Made by a program: the position numbers and the translations under genes. Shown here piece after piece: positions 16,774-23,730 of a stretch of DNA of 24,468 nt. The DNA is taken from contig CABIZO010000015.1 of the NCBI GenBank assembly GCA_902363255.1, positions 1-24,468 on the forward strand. Direction: 5' to 3'. Below the pieces are notes generated by a model. It saw only the letters and a program-made list of their open reading frames with translations. It searched no databases and was not told where the DNA came from. Numbering within the stretch: position 1 is the stretch's first letter; every line of letters begins with the position of its first letter. This DNA is from Peptostreptococcaceae bacterium. Its GTDB lineage: Bacteria > Bacillota > Clostridia > Peptostreptococcales > Peptostreptococcaceae.

Positions 16774-16856
16774 ATTAAGGTAGTTGTCTAGAGTGAATTT
16801 TTTATGACTATTTTTAAGTATTTGTACGTAGTGTAAAATAAAATAGAATAATTTAT

Positions 16857-16883
16857 AACTTTTTATAAGTTTTATCAGTCTAA
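16857..16883 (+). promoter_or_regulatory. Candidate ECF-type promoter
   Basis: TAACTTTT (16857-16864) lies 15 bases before TCTAA (16879-16883), counted from the end of ACTTT. This resembles the AAC-containing -35 and TCT-type -10 of extracytoplasmic-function sigma promoters and would fit autoregulation by the sigma factor encoded 20 bases downstream. The match is weak and the surrounding DNA is AT-rich, so this is only a candidate. Confidence 0.35.
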
Positions 16884-16903
16884 TATGTGAAGGGAGGTAT
16901 AGT

Positions 16904-17410
16904 ATGGATGAAAAACTAATCAAAAAAGCAATTAGAGGAAATTTTAATGCATATAGCATTTTAGTACATAGCTTAAAGGATGAAGGGTATAAGTTAGCAT
17001 ATACGATATTGAAAAATGAACACGATAGTATGGATGCATATTTACAAGCAGTAGAAAAGGGGTTAAAAAATATTACAAATTTAAAAGAAGCGAAGTACTT
17101 TAAGACTTGGTTTTTAAAAATAGTCATAAATGAAGCAAAAAATATTATTGCTAAAAATAGTAAATTAATATTTTTTAATGAAATAGAGGAAAGAAGAGAA
17201 GCTAGATATGAAGAGAAAGAATCTAAATTAGATTTAGAGATATGTTTGCAAAGAGTAGATCCTCAAACTCGTGAAATGATAAAACTAAAATATTATATGG
17301 GATATAAATTGGAAGAAATAGCAGAAATCTTAAATGTGCCAATAGGAACAGTAAAAGGAAAAATGTATAGTACACTGAAAGATATGAAAAAACAGTTGGA
17401 GGTGAGATAA
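16904..17410 (+). CDS. ECF-type RNA polymerase sigma factor
   Basis: This 168-residue sigma-70 family protein contains only regions 2 and 4. Region 2 (about 10-80) carries FNAYSILVHSLKDEGYKLAY and TWFLKIVINEAKNII. Region 4 (about 112-165) carries DPQTREMIKLKYYMGYKLEE and a helix-turn-helix with IAEILNVPIGTVKGKMYSTL. It would direct RNA polymerase to a small stress or envelope regulon. The ribosome site GGGAGG precedes the ATG. The downstream gene begins one base after its stop and encodes a single-pass membrane protein, the standard sigma/anti-sigma arrangement. Confidence 0.9.
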   Translation: MDEKLIKKAIRGNFNAYSILVHSLKDEGYKLAYTILKNEHDSMDAYLQAVEKGLKNITNLKEAKYFKTWFLKIVINEAKNIIAKNSKLIFFNEIEERREARYEEKESKLDLEICLQRVDPQTREMIKLKYYMGYKLEEIAEILNVPIGTVKGKMYSTLKDMKKQLEVR

Positions 17411-17411
17411 T

Positions 17412-18746
17412 ATGAAAATTGATGATAAAGAAATAGAAAAATTATTAGAAGATTTTGATGGTGAAAATATAAAAGTTCCTGATGAACTTGATGAAAAATT
17501 AAATATGAGGTTAAAAGAACTAAGACCTAAAAAGAAGCATAAAAAGTGGGCAATGGCTTTTGCTTCTTCTATTCTTATATTGATGATGTCATATATATTT
17601 GTGCCTTCATTTAAAACATTTGCAGATACAGCATTTCAATATATTTTTGGAGATGTTGGTATTGAGAATGCCGTAAACTTTGGATATAAAGGTCAACCTA
17701 ATAAGGTGGTCAAAATAGGTGGATATGATATGAGGATAGAAAATATTTATATGGATGACTTAAGAATTAGTTTTGATGCAATAATTAATGACGATATTGA
17801 TGGGGGAGAAAATCAATATAGCTTATTTGTAGATGGAGTAAATTTTGAAGGGATATATATGGCCGATGGATTTTTTATTTTAGAAGATAATAAGTTAAAA
17901 GCAAATGTGCAAATAGTAGGTGATGGTGTATATAACTTCATAAAAGGAAAAGATAAATTAGAATTAGATTTGAAACTTGTGAAACACTCTGCTTACTATG
18001 ATGAGAATGAAATAGAAGACGAAACTTTAGGTGAAACAAGTTTAGTTTTAAATGTTGATAAAGATATTGCGTTAACAAAAGAAATAAAAATAAACAAAAC
18101 TATAAAAGATAAAGGTCTGAATCTTAATATAGAAAAATTACAAGTATCACCAACTATGATGTACTTAGATACTTCTGGAGAAATAAATGGAGTAGGGCAA
18201 CTTGTAGGCTTATATAATTTTAGTATAACTTCAGAAAGAGGAGATATTTATAAAGAAAAAATGACTTTATTAGGAGTTGCTAAGGAAAAGGGATGGAGAC
18301 AAACCATAGTCCCTTCAGTATATTATGATAAGAGTAATATTTTAAGATTAAAGGCAGAGGGGGTTCTTGTTGAGGCTCAAGAAAATATAAAAATTGATTT
18401 AAATGATAATTATCCTAAAACTGTAGATTACTTTGATACAACTATAACTATAAATAAGGTTGAATATAAGGATAATAAATTAATAATTGAGATTAAAGAA
18501 AATGATAGAATTTCTGGGATCGGATCAGGATATACATTAGTTGACGATGTGGAGTGTTCGAGTGCTTATTATGGTGGTGCAAATAGCTATCGTGGATTTG
18601 AGTTTGATATAGACAAAAAGGATACTTATGATTTCAACTTAGGATTAACTTTAAAATATAAATATCCTATAGATGTGGAAATAGAAAATACATTAAGTAG
18701 CAATAATAATATAGAAACAATTGAACGAGAAGAGTCTAAAAAATAA
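17412..18746 (+). CDS. DUF4179 membrane protein, probable anti-sigma factor
   Basis: This 444-residue protein has a cytoplasmic N-terminal segment of about 45 residues rich in charge (DDKEIEKLLEDFDGENIKVP). One membrane helix follows (about 46-64, WAMAFASSILILMMSYIF), then a large external region. The part around 65-160 matches DUF4179 (FKTFADTAFQYIF). The far C-terminal half has beta-rich stretches without a family I recognise. DUF4179 proteins are routinely encoded after ECF sigma genes and are taken to hold the sigma factor at the membrane until an envelope signal arrives. The GGAGG ribosome site lies inside the sigma gene, so the two are coupled. Confidence 0.85.
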   Translation: MKIDDKEIEKLLEDFDGENIKVPDELDEKLNMRLKELRPKKKHKKWAMAFASSILILMMSYIFVPSFKTFADTAFQYIFGDVGIENAVNFGYKGQPNKVVKIGGYDMRIENIYMDDLRISFDAIINDDIDGGENQYSLFVDGVNFEGIYMADGFFILEDNKLKANVQIVGDGVYNFIKGKDKLELDLKLVKHSAYYDENEIEDETLGETSLVLNVDKDIALTKEIKINKTIKDKGLNLNIEKLQVSPTMMYLDTSGEINGVGQLVGLYNFSITSERGDIYKEKMTLLGVAKEKGWRQTIVPSVYYDKSNILRLKAEGVLVEAQENIKIDLNDNYPKTVDYFDTTITINKVEYKDNKLIIEIKENDRISGIGSGYTLVDDVECSSAYYGGANSYRGFEFDIDKKDTYDFNLGLTLKYKYPIDVEIENTLSSNNNIETIEREESKK

Positions 18747-18802
18747 CAGCAAATTAAGATATTATCTAGGGATAGCACCTATAAATGATAAAGCTAATTT
18801 TA

Positions 18803-18843
18803 AATAAAGAGAGGATATATATGATATTCTCTCTTTATTATTT
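18803..18843 (+). terminator. Terminator after the sigma/anti-sigma unit
   Basis: An 11-bp stem, AATAAAGAGAG (18803-18813) with CTCTCTTTATT (18829-18839), is followed by a T-rich stretch (ATTTTAT). It lies between convergent genes and may also serve the minus-strand VOC gene, which ends 20 bases away, though the minus-side T-run is poor. Confidence 0.75.
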
Positions 18844-18859
18844 TATATAATTAAAAAAT

Positions 18860-19324
18860 CTAAAGACAAGATTTTACGTAATCAACAGGTATATCCATTC
18901 TAGTAGCTACATTTTCAACAGACATGCCTTTATTTAAAAAGCTTCTAACTACCTTATTTATATTTTCACCAACTTCAATAATATGTTTATCAGGATCATA
19001 AAAACGGACAGCACGTTGACCCCAAGAATGTTCAATAATGGGATGAACATAACATATGTCAGAAATTTGATTTAATTTTAGAAGAAAGTTATCAAAATCA
19101 TCTTCTTCAAAATATAATTCGCTATTATTGGCACCGAAGAAAACTTCATTCTTAGGTTTATGTATAAAATTACACCAAGAATCTTTGGTTTGCAGAGAAA
19201 TACCTCCAGTTAAAGTAACATTTGCACCAAAGTCTAAAATAACATCCAAACCTAGAACTGTAGAATAGAATAATTTAGACCTTTCCATATCAGAAACTAC
19301 AATCAATGGATTTGAAAACTTCAT
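18860..19324 (-). CDS. VOC-fold (glyoxalase/bleomycin resistance-like) protein with C-terminal extension
   Basis: This 154-residue protein is a single-chain VOC protein. Two beta-alpha-beta-beta-beta units start at NPLIVVSDMERSKLFYSTVLGL (about 5-26) and YFEEDDFDNFLLKL (about 71-84), ending with the hallmark FYDPDKHIIEVGE (108-120). E119 is the usual metal-binding glutamate; the first-strand histidine of true glyoxalases is absent, so the reaction cannot be assigned. The last 30 residues (SFLNKGMSVENVATRMDIPV) extend beyond the fold and look like a small helix-turn-helix. The ATG has AAGGGGTG 6 bases upstream; an in-frame GTG three codons earlier is part of that site. It is an isolated minus-strand gene. 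Confidence 0.8.
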   Translation of the reverse strand: MKFSNPLIVVSDMERSKLFYSTVLGLDVILDFGANVTLTGGISLQTKDSWCNFIHKPKNEVFFGANNSELYFEEDDFDNFLLKLNQISDICYVHPIIEHSWGQRAVRFYDPDKHIIEVGENINKVVRSFLNKGMSVENVATRMDIPVDYVKSCL

Positions 19325-19427
19325 ATTTATCACCCCTTGATTAAAAATAAGTATTAATTAAATTCTAGTTAAATACTACAAGGGTTGTAAAGAAGATTAA
19401 TACTTTTATATTAAAAAAATAATAACG

Positions 19428-19456
19428 TTTACAGATTAACTATGATACTCTATACT
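19428..19456 (+). promoter_or_regulatory. Sigma-A-like promoter for the small membrane protein and yidC paralogue
   Basis: TTTACA (19428-19433) and TATACT (19451-19456) are separated by exactly 17 bases, 34 bases upstream of the next start codon. No operator-like repeat is visible beside it. Confidence 0.6.
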
Positions 19457-19489
19457 AATATTAATATTTTAATTTAATGAGGTGAATGA

Positions 19490-19720
19490 ATGAAGTTAGA
19501 TTTAGAGAATATGATTTACATATTAATCTACATGACATTTTTTCTATCAGTTATAGGGCTTCTAACTTATTTTTGTAAGAATAAGATATCTCATCAAATT
19601 GAATTTATTTTAATAAAAAATTTATTTCTAAATAGGTCTAAATACTTTGAAAAACTAGAACCAAAAGAATATTTTAGTTATCAGAAGTATGATATTTGGA
19701 GATATTGTAGCTTATTCTAA
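19490..19720 (+). CDS. small membrane protein, unknown family
   Basis: This 76-residue protein has one long hydrophobic segment (about 9-28, with two Cys/Phe-rich turns) followed by a basic, aromatic tail containing YFEKLEPKEYFSYQKYDIW. It is preceded by GAGGTG at good spacing and by a sigma-A-like promoter, and lies 52 bases upstream of the YidC paralogue, so the two are probably cotranscribed. I recognise no family. A membrane peptide encoded directly before an insertase could be its client or partner, but this is inference. Confidence 0.6.
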   Translation: MKLDLENMIYILIYMTFFLSVIGLLTYFCKNKISHQIEFILIKNLFLNRSKYFEKLEPKEYFSYQKYDIWRYCSLF

Positions 19721-19772
19721 TTGAAATGAAACATTTTATAAAATAAATTTAAAAATCAAAGGAGAGAATAAA

Positions 19773-20423
19773 ATGAGTTTCATTTCAGGTATGTTACAAG
19801 AATTATTAAATATATTATTCAGTTTTACAGGCGATTTAGGAATTGCCATAGTAGTCATAACATTAATGGTAAAATTAATTTTAATGCCTTTATCTTTAAA
19901 ACAAAAATTTGCTATGAGGAAGCAACAAGACTTGGCAGAAAAAATGAATGACATAAAAGAAAAGTACAAAAATGATGCTAAGGTAATGGAAAAGCAGCTA
20001 CAAGAACATTCAAAGGAAACTATGAAAAGTATGATGGGATGTTCAACAATACTGCTACAAATGCCAGTGGTTTATGCACTTTATCAGACATTTTTAAATA
20101 TGCCACATACGTCGCCAAGTGTTTTAATACCGTGGATTAGTAGTTTAAATGTAAGCGATAATTTATTTATAGTACCTTTTGTATATACTTTAACCATGTT
20201 GGCTCCCAACTTAATAAGTATGATACCTTATTTTAGAACAAGCTCGCAAGTCATGATTAATAAGCAAATGATTATATCTACAATAATTATGGGATTTTTG
20301 TTAACAGCAAGAACACCTGTAGCTATAGGGTTATATTTTATAACTAGTAGTTTGTATACTTTAGTAGAAGATATTTGCTTTAGAATTTATATGAAAAGTA
20401 AAAATAATTTAAGTGTAAATTAA
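19773..20423 (+). CDS. YidC/Oxa1 family membrane insertase (short paralogue)
   Basis: This 216-residue protein corresponds to the conserved Oxa1 core: a first membrane helix with VVITLMVKLILMPLSLKQ (about 27-44), a basic cytoplasmic hairpin (45-85), the MMGCSTILLQMPVVYALYQTF segment (88-108), and further helices (about 130-155, 165-185, 185-205). The positive groove residue usually arginine in the first helix is K34. Unlike Bacillus SpoIIIJ and YidC2 it has no signal peptide with a lipobox cysteine. It would insert small membrane proteins. Since housekeeping yidC normally lies near rnpA/dnaA, this is likely a second copy. The ribosome site is AGGAGAG. Confidence 0.88.
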   Translation: MSFISGMLQELLNILFSFTGDLGIAIVVITLMVKLILMPLSLKQKFAMRKQQDLAEKMNDIKEKYKNDAKVMEKQLQEHSKETMKSMMGCSTILLQMPVVYALYQTFLNMPHTSPSVLIPWISSLNVSDNLFIVPFVYTLTMLAPNLISMIPYFRTSSQVMINKQMIISTIIMGFLLTARTPVAIGLYFITSSLYTLVEDICFRIYMKSKNNLSVN

Positions 20424-20430
20424 TATATAG

Positions 20431-20464
20431 AAAAAAATCTGTTTCATGTTAATAGAGACAGATT
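20431..20464 (-). terminator. Rho-independent terminator on the minus strand
   Basis: Read on the minus strand, a 10-bp stem with one wobble pair (20455-20464 with 20436-20445) ends directly in seven T residues (20431-20437). On the plus strand the same stem has no T-run. No minus-strand gene lies upstream of it, so it would end an antisense or small RNA transcript heading towards the yidC paralogue. Confidence 0.55.
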
Positions 20465-20515
20465 ATTCAAACAGAAAGTGCCTAAGAATATCTTAGGCAC
20501 TTTCTGTTTGAATAA
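20463..20515. repeat. Perfect 25-bp inverted repeat (hairpin)
   Basis: The arm at 20463-20487 (TTATTCAAACAGAAAG... ending CCTAAGA) is repeated exactly in reverse complement at 20491-20515 with a three-base loop ATA. No T-run follows on either strand, so it is not a standard terminator. It abuts the minus-strand terminator at 20431-20464. It could be an mRNA 3'-end stabiliser for the yidC transcript, part of a small RNA, or a miniature mobile element. Confidence 0.85.
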
Positions 20516-20565
20516 ATAAAAACATAGAAGTTAGTAAAGATAAGTTTAATTATGGGGGAAACAAT

Positions 20566-20637
20566 ATGTCTTTATACTATGAAATTATCCTAGAAGAATA
20601 TGGCTGGATTTTTCCTAAGAAGAATAAAAAGTTTTGA
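20566..20637 (+). CDS. possible 23-residue peptide
   Basis: An ATG 8 bases after GGGGGAA opens 23 codons ending in TGA (20635-20637). The peptide is MSLYYEIILEEYGW followed by a basic tail IFPKKNKKF. The ribosome site is stronger than chance in this AT-rich gap. No family is recognisable, and it could be a remnant of a longer gene. The rest of the gap to 20839 holds only AT-rich DNA and a weak promoter match. Confidence 0.3.
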   Translation: MSLYYEIILEEYGWIFPKKNKKF

Positions 20638-20792
20638 AATTTTATATTTAATAACTGTTTATATGAATCAAATTATGATTTATTAAAATTAGTATTTTAT
20701 AAAAAATTAAATTAAAAATAAGGAAGTATACGCAAGTTTTTTTAGATAACTCTTTTATTTATTTTACTAAAATTATTAATAATTTAATTGTT

Positions 20793-20820
20793 TTGATGTT
20801 ACTAATAGTACAATTATATT
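20793..20820 (+). promoter_or_regulatory. Weak promoter candidate for the DUF3786 gene
   Basis: TTGATG (20793-20798) and TATATT (20815-20820) are 16 bases apart, 25 bases before the start codon. The surrounding DNA is very AT-rich, so chance is likely. Nothing else is seen between 20638 and 20839. Confidence 0.3.
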
Positions 20821-20845
20821 AAGGTTAATATTTGGGGGGATGGGA

Positions 20846-21499
20846 ATGGAAAGTAATTATAAAGTTGCATACGATTATGAATGGAAAAGATTGCAACAGA
20901 GAGATTTTGAGAAAGTTGCACAAATAAGAAATGTAAAATATGATAGGGATGAGAATGAATTCACAATAAAAATATTTAATAGAGAATATATATTAAATTG
21001 CAATGATGAAACTATAAGACGGAGTGAAGATAATTATGTTCCTAGTGCAGAAACAGGAGTTATGATTGTTAATTATCTTTCTTTTACAGAAAATGATATG
21101 GATAAAACAAATAAATGGGTTAGTTTAAAAGAAATACCCAATGGAGGAATGATGTTTTATCCTGCATTTTATAAAAGTAGTATAGTTAATTTAATAAAAG
21201 TTTTTGGCTATGATTCATCAAAACTTAGATTTTGTGGAGAAAATTTAGGAGGAAAAGAAATAAAAATGGGAGATGTAGCTTTTGAGTTTCAAGTTTTCCC
21301 AAAAGTATTTTCTCGTGTAGTTATCTGGGAGGGTGATGATGAAATAAAACCTAGTGCAACAATTTTATTTGATTCTTCAGTTCAATATATGATGCACGTA
21401 GAAAGTATAATTGGGTTAGGAGGATATATAATAAACAAAGTAATAAACGAACTTGGAAAAAGTAATACAGAGTATTCAATTATATTAAACCTTGATTAA
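20846..21499 (+). CDS. DUF3786 family protein
   Basis: This protein of about 217 residues resembles DUF3786. It has an N-terminal NYKVAYDYEWKRLQ helix, a central beta-rich part with EYILNCNDETI and a segment GGMMFYPAFYKSSIVNLIKVFG. Late motifs are GDVAFEFQVFPKVFSRVVIWEGDDE and ATILFDSSVQYMMHVE. It is soluble, with no signal peptide or membrane helix. The family is known mainly from anaerobes, sometimes beside corrinoid or iron-sulfur proteins, and its role is unknown. ATG at 20846 is preferred because the GGGGGGA site ends directly before the other in-frame ATG (20840). It stands alone in this window. Confidence 0.78.
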   Translation: MESNYKVAYDYEWKRLQQRDFEKVAQIRNVKYDRDENEFTIKIFNREYILNCNDETIRRSEDNYVPSAETGVMIVNYLSFTENDMDKTNKWVSLKEIPNGGMMFYPAFYKSSIVNLIKVFGYDSSKLRFCGENLGGKEIKMGDVAFEFQVFPKVFSRVVIWEGDDEIKPSATILFDSSVQYMMHVESIIGLGGYIINKVINELGKSNTEYSIILNLD

Positions 21500-21568
21500 A
21501 TCTAGTAAAAAACGTAAAATATAAAGATATGATATTAAAAATTTTGGATATAAAACAATTATAATAAA

Positions 21569-21692
21569 AATTCGCTTTATTAGAGCGATGTTTTGGCGAA
21601 TTACTTTATGTTGCCAATGGCCTTGAAAAGAAGGGTCATTGTTCATTAAGCAGTAGTAAACTCTAATTTATCTACAAATAAGATTAATTAGA
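21569..21692 (+). other. Structured 5' leader upstream of rnmV
   Basis: Three hairpins follow one another. AATTCGC (21569-21575) pairs with GCGAATT (21596-21602). CAATGGCCTT (21615-21624) pairs with 21632-21641, with two G-U pairs and a purine-rich loop. TCTAATTTATCT (21662-21673) pairs with 21681-21692, with one mismatch. Within the first, CGCT (21573-21576) can instead pair with AGCG (21584-21587). None is followed by a T-run. I recognise no riboswitch class. Confidence 0.5.
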
Positions 21693-21734
21693 ATTTGCTA
21701 AGAATTAAAATAGATTAAAAGGTGATTATATAAA

Positions 21735-22265
21735 ATGATAAAAGAAATAATAGTAGTTGAAGGAAGAGACGATGTTACGGCTGTAAAAAGAGCATTAGAC
21801 TGTGAACTAATAACTACTGGAGGGTTTGGATTTCCAAAAGGTGTAATGGAAAGAATTAAAGCGGCTCAAGAAAGAAGAGGTGTTATAATCTTTACTGATC
21901 CAGATTTTGCAGGAGAAAAAATCAGGAAGAAAATTGCAGCAGAAGTTCCTGGATGCAAGCATGCATTTTTACCAAGAGAAGAAGCTAAAAAAGATGGGGA
22001 TATAGGAATAGAAAATGCATCTCCAGAAAGTATACTTAGAGCCTTAAATAAGGTTAGAACTGAAAGTACAGAAAAGAGAAATGAATTTTCACAAGTAGAT
22101 TTAGTTGTAAATGGATTAATAGGAAACGAAGATGCATCTTATAGAAGAGATACTGTAGGTCAAATACTTGGAATTGGATACGGAAATGCAAAGCAATTCT
22201 TAAATAGATTAAATAACTACGGAGTTTCAAGAGAAGAGTTTAATAAAGCAATAGAAAGTTTATAA
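21735..22265 (+). CDS. rnmV: ribonuclease M5
   Basis: This 176-residue Toprim-domain nuclease trims both ends of the 5S rRNA precursor together with ribosomal protein L18. The catalytic residues are visible: E9 in VVEGRDD and D55/D57 in IIFTDPDFAG. The C-terminal RNA-binding half contains GYGNAKQFLNRLN. The ribosome site is AAGGTG. It lies 10 bases before ksgA, as in B. subtilis. A candidate substrate, 5S rRNA with an extended precursor duplex, is at the start of this same window. Confidence 0.95.
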   Translation: MIKEIIVVEGRDDVTAVKRALDCELITTGGFGFPKGVMERIKAAQERRGVIIFTDPDFAGEKIRKKIAAEVPGCKHAFLPREEAKKDGDIGIENASPESILRALNKVRTESTEKRNEFSQVDLVVNGLIGNEDASYRRDTVGQILGIGYGNAKQFLNRLNNYGVSREEFNKAIESL

Positions 22266-22275
22266 GGAGACGAAT

Positions 22276-23148
22276 ATGGATAGATTATCATCACATAAAG
22301 CCACAAAAGAAGTTGTTCAAAAACATAATTTTAAGTTCTCAAAATCATTGGGACAAAACTTCCTAATAGATACAAACGTAATTGATAGAATACTTGAAGG
22401 CGCAAGAGTTAAAGAAGGAGATTATGTAATAGAAGTAGGACCAGGAATAGGAACACTTACAAAAGAAATGGGAAGAACAGCAGAAAAAGTTGTTGCTATA
22501 GAAATAGATAAAACTTTAATACCTATATTAGAAGAAACTTTAGGAGAATTTCCTAATATAGAGGTAATAAACCAAGATATATTAAAAGTTAATGTACAAG
22601 AATTAGTAAAGGAAAAATTAAATGGAGGACCGATAAAATTAGTTGCTAACCTTCCATACTACATAACTACACCAATAGTTATGAAGTTTTTAGAAGAAGA
22701 TATACCAGTAACTGATATAGTTGTTATGGTACAAAAAGAAGTTGCTGATAGAATGAATGCACAGCCTAATACTAAGGACTATGGAGCATTATCAGTAGCA
22801 GTTCAATACTACTGTGACACTGAAATAGTTGCAAAAGCGCCTAGACATATGTTTATGCCACAACCAAATGTTGATTCAACAGTTATTGGGCTTCACGTAA
22901 GAGAAGAACGAAAATACCCAGTTGATAATGAAGATATATTCTTCAAAACTGTTAAAGCATCTTTTGGACAAAGAAGAAAAACTCTTCTTAACTCATTAGG
23001 CGGTCTTGGATTCTTAAGTAAAGAACAAATAAAACAAGCTTTACAAGAAGCTAATATAGATGAAAAAAGAAGAGGGGAAACTCTATCTATAGAAGAATTT
23101 GCTTCATTAGCAAATGCAGTAAATAGAATTCATAATGAAAACAAATAA
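22276..23148 (+). CDS. rsmA: 16S rRNA dimethyladenosine transferase
   Basis: This 290-residue enzyme (KsgA) dimethylates two adjacent adenines (A1518 and A1519) near the 3' end of 16S rRNA late in small-subunit assembly. Motifs are FSKSLGQNFLID (21-32), the SAM site EVGPGIGTLT (53-62), acidic E76/D78 (IEIDKTL), and the catalytic NLPYYI (125-130). The C-terminal domain has the usual SFGQRRKTLLNSL. AAGGAG precedes the ATG. With rnmV it forms a small rRNA-maturation unit closed by a terminator. Confidence 0.96.
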   Translation: MDRLSSHKATKEVVQKHNFKFSKSLGQNFLIDTNVIDRILEGARVKEGDYVIEVGPGIGTLTKEMGRTAEKVVAIEIDKTLIPILEETLGEFPNIEVINQDILKVNVQELVKEKLNGGPIKLVANLPYYITTPIVMKFLEEDIPVTDIVVMVQKEVADRMNAQPNTKDYGALSVAVQYYCDTEIVAKAPRHMFMPQPNVDSTVIGLHVREERKYPVDNEDIFFKTVKASFGQRRKTLLNSLGGLGFLSKEQIKQALQEANIDEKRRGETLSIEEFASLANAVNRIHNENK

Positions 23149-23155
23149 ATAACTT

Positions 23156-23183
23156 AAAGCTAGTCCTATGACTAGCTTTTTTT
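23156..23183 (+). terminator. Rho-independent terminator of the rnmV-ksgA operon
   Basis: A 10-bp perfect stem, AAAGCTAGTC (23156-23165) with GACTAGCTTT (23170-23179), has a four-base loop and a run of T to 23183. Confidence 0.93.
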
Positions 23184-23293
23184 GTGCAAAATTGATGACT
23201 AAAACGATTTGCTGACATGTTGATCAAAGGCATATCGTTGGCGATATAAGTAAAGTAAAACTTCATATATTAAAACAAAATGAAAAATAGTAG

Positions 23294-23357
23294 TTTACAA
23301 TCTATATCCATTTATGATATATTACAAATAGATATAGATATATCGAAAATGGATATA
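23294..23357 (+). promoter_or_regulatory. PadR promoter with two copies of a dyad operator
   Basis: TATATC-N7-GATATA occurs twice, at 23303-23321 and at 23339-23357, centred 36 bases apart. The larger blocks 23304-23322 and 23338-23356 are inverted copies of each other with 17 of 19 matches. A promoter TTTACA (23294-23299)-N18-TATATT (23318-23323) places the first dyad between -35 and -10 and the second over the early transcript. This is the layout of an autorepressed promoter; the PadR protein encoded next is the natural ligand. Confidence 0.78.
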
Positions 23358-23383
23358 TCCTATAAAGATATAAGAGACAGAGG

Positions 23384-23728
23384 GTGGTTAAAATTAGCAG
23401 AAATAATTCTTTACAAGAGGAGCAATTAACAGAACCAGGATATTATATATTATTAGCTTTGTTAAAACCTATGCATGGGTATGGAATATCAAAATACATA
23501 GAAGAGTTAACAGAAGGCGAAGTTTCAATAGGTCCTGCAACTATGTATACTATGCTAAAAAAGATGCAAGCTCAGGATTATATAACTTTAGCAGGAGAAG
23601 AGGCAAGGAAAAAGATTTATAAGTTAACTGATAAAGGAAACATGGTTATTAGGAAAGAGAAAGAACGAAGATATAAAATGGCACTTCATGGTGTTAAAGC
23701 TTTTGAAAGAATAGGGGGAATAAAATAG
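23384..23728 (+). CDS. PadR family transcriptional regulator
   Basis: This 114-residue protein has a PadR winged helix. The core is EPGYYILLALLKPMHGYGISKYIEELT, with the wing region SIGPATMYTMLKKMQAQDYI and KIYKLTDKGNMVI; a short basic C-terminal helix completes it. It should repress its own operon through the dyads upstream. The start is uncertain: GTG at 23384 is canonical, but GGGTGG fits an in-frame ATT at 23393 better, which would give MSRNNSLQEEQ. The DUF2812 gene follows after 2 bases. Confidence 0.9.
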   Translation: MVKISRNNSLQEEQLTEPGYYILLALLKPMHGYGISKYIEELTEGEVSIGPATMYTMLKKMQAQDYITLAGEEARKKIYKLTDKGNMVIRKEKERRYKMALHGVKAFERIGGIK

Positions 23729-23730
23729 AT

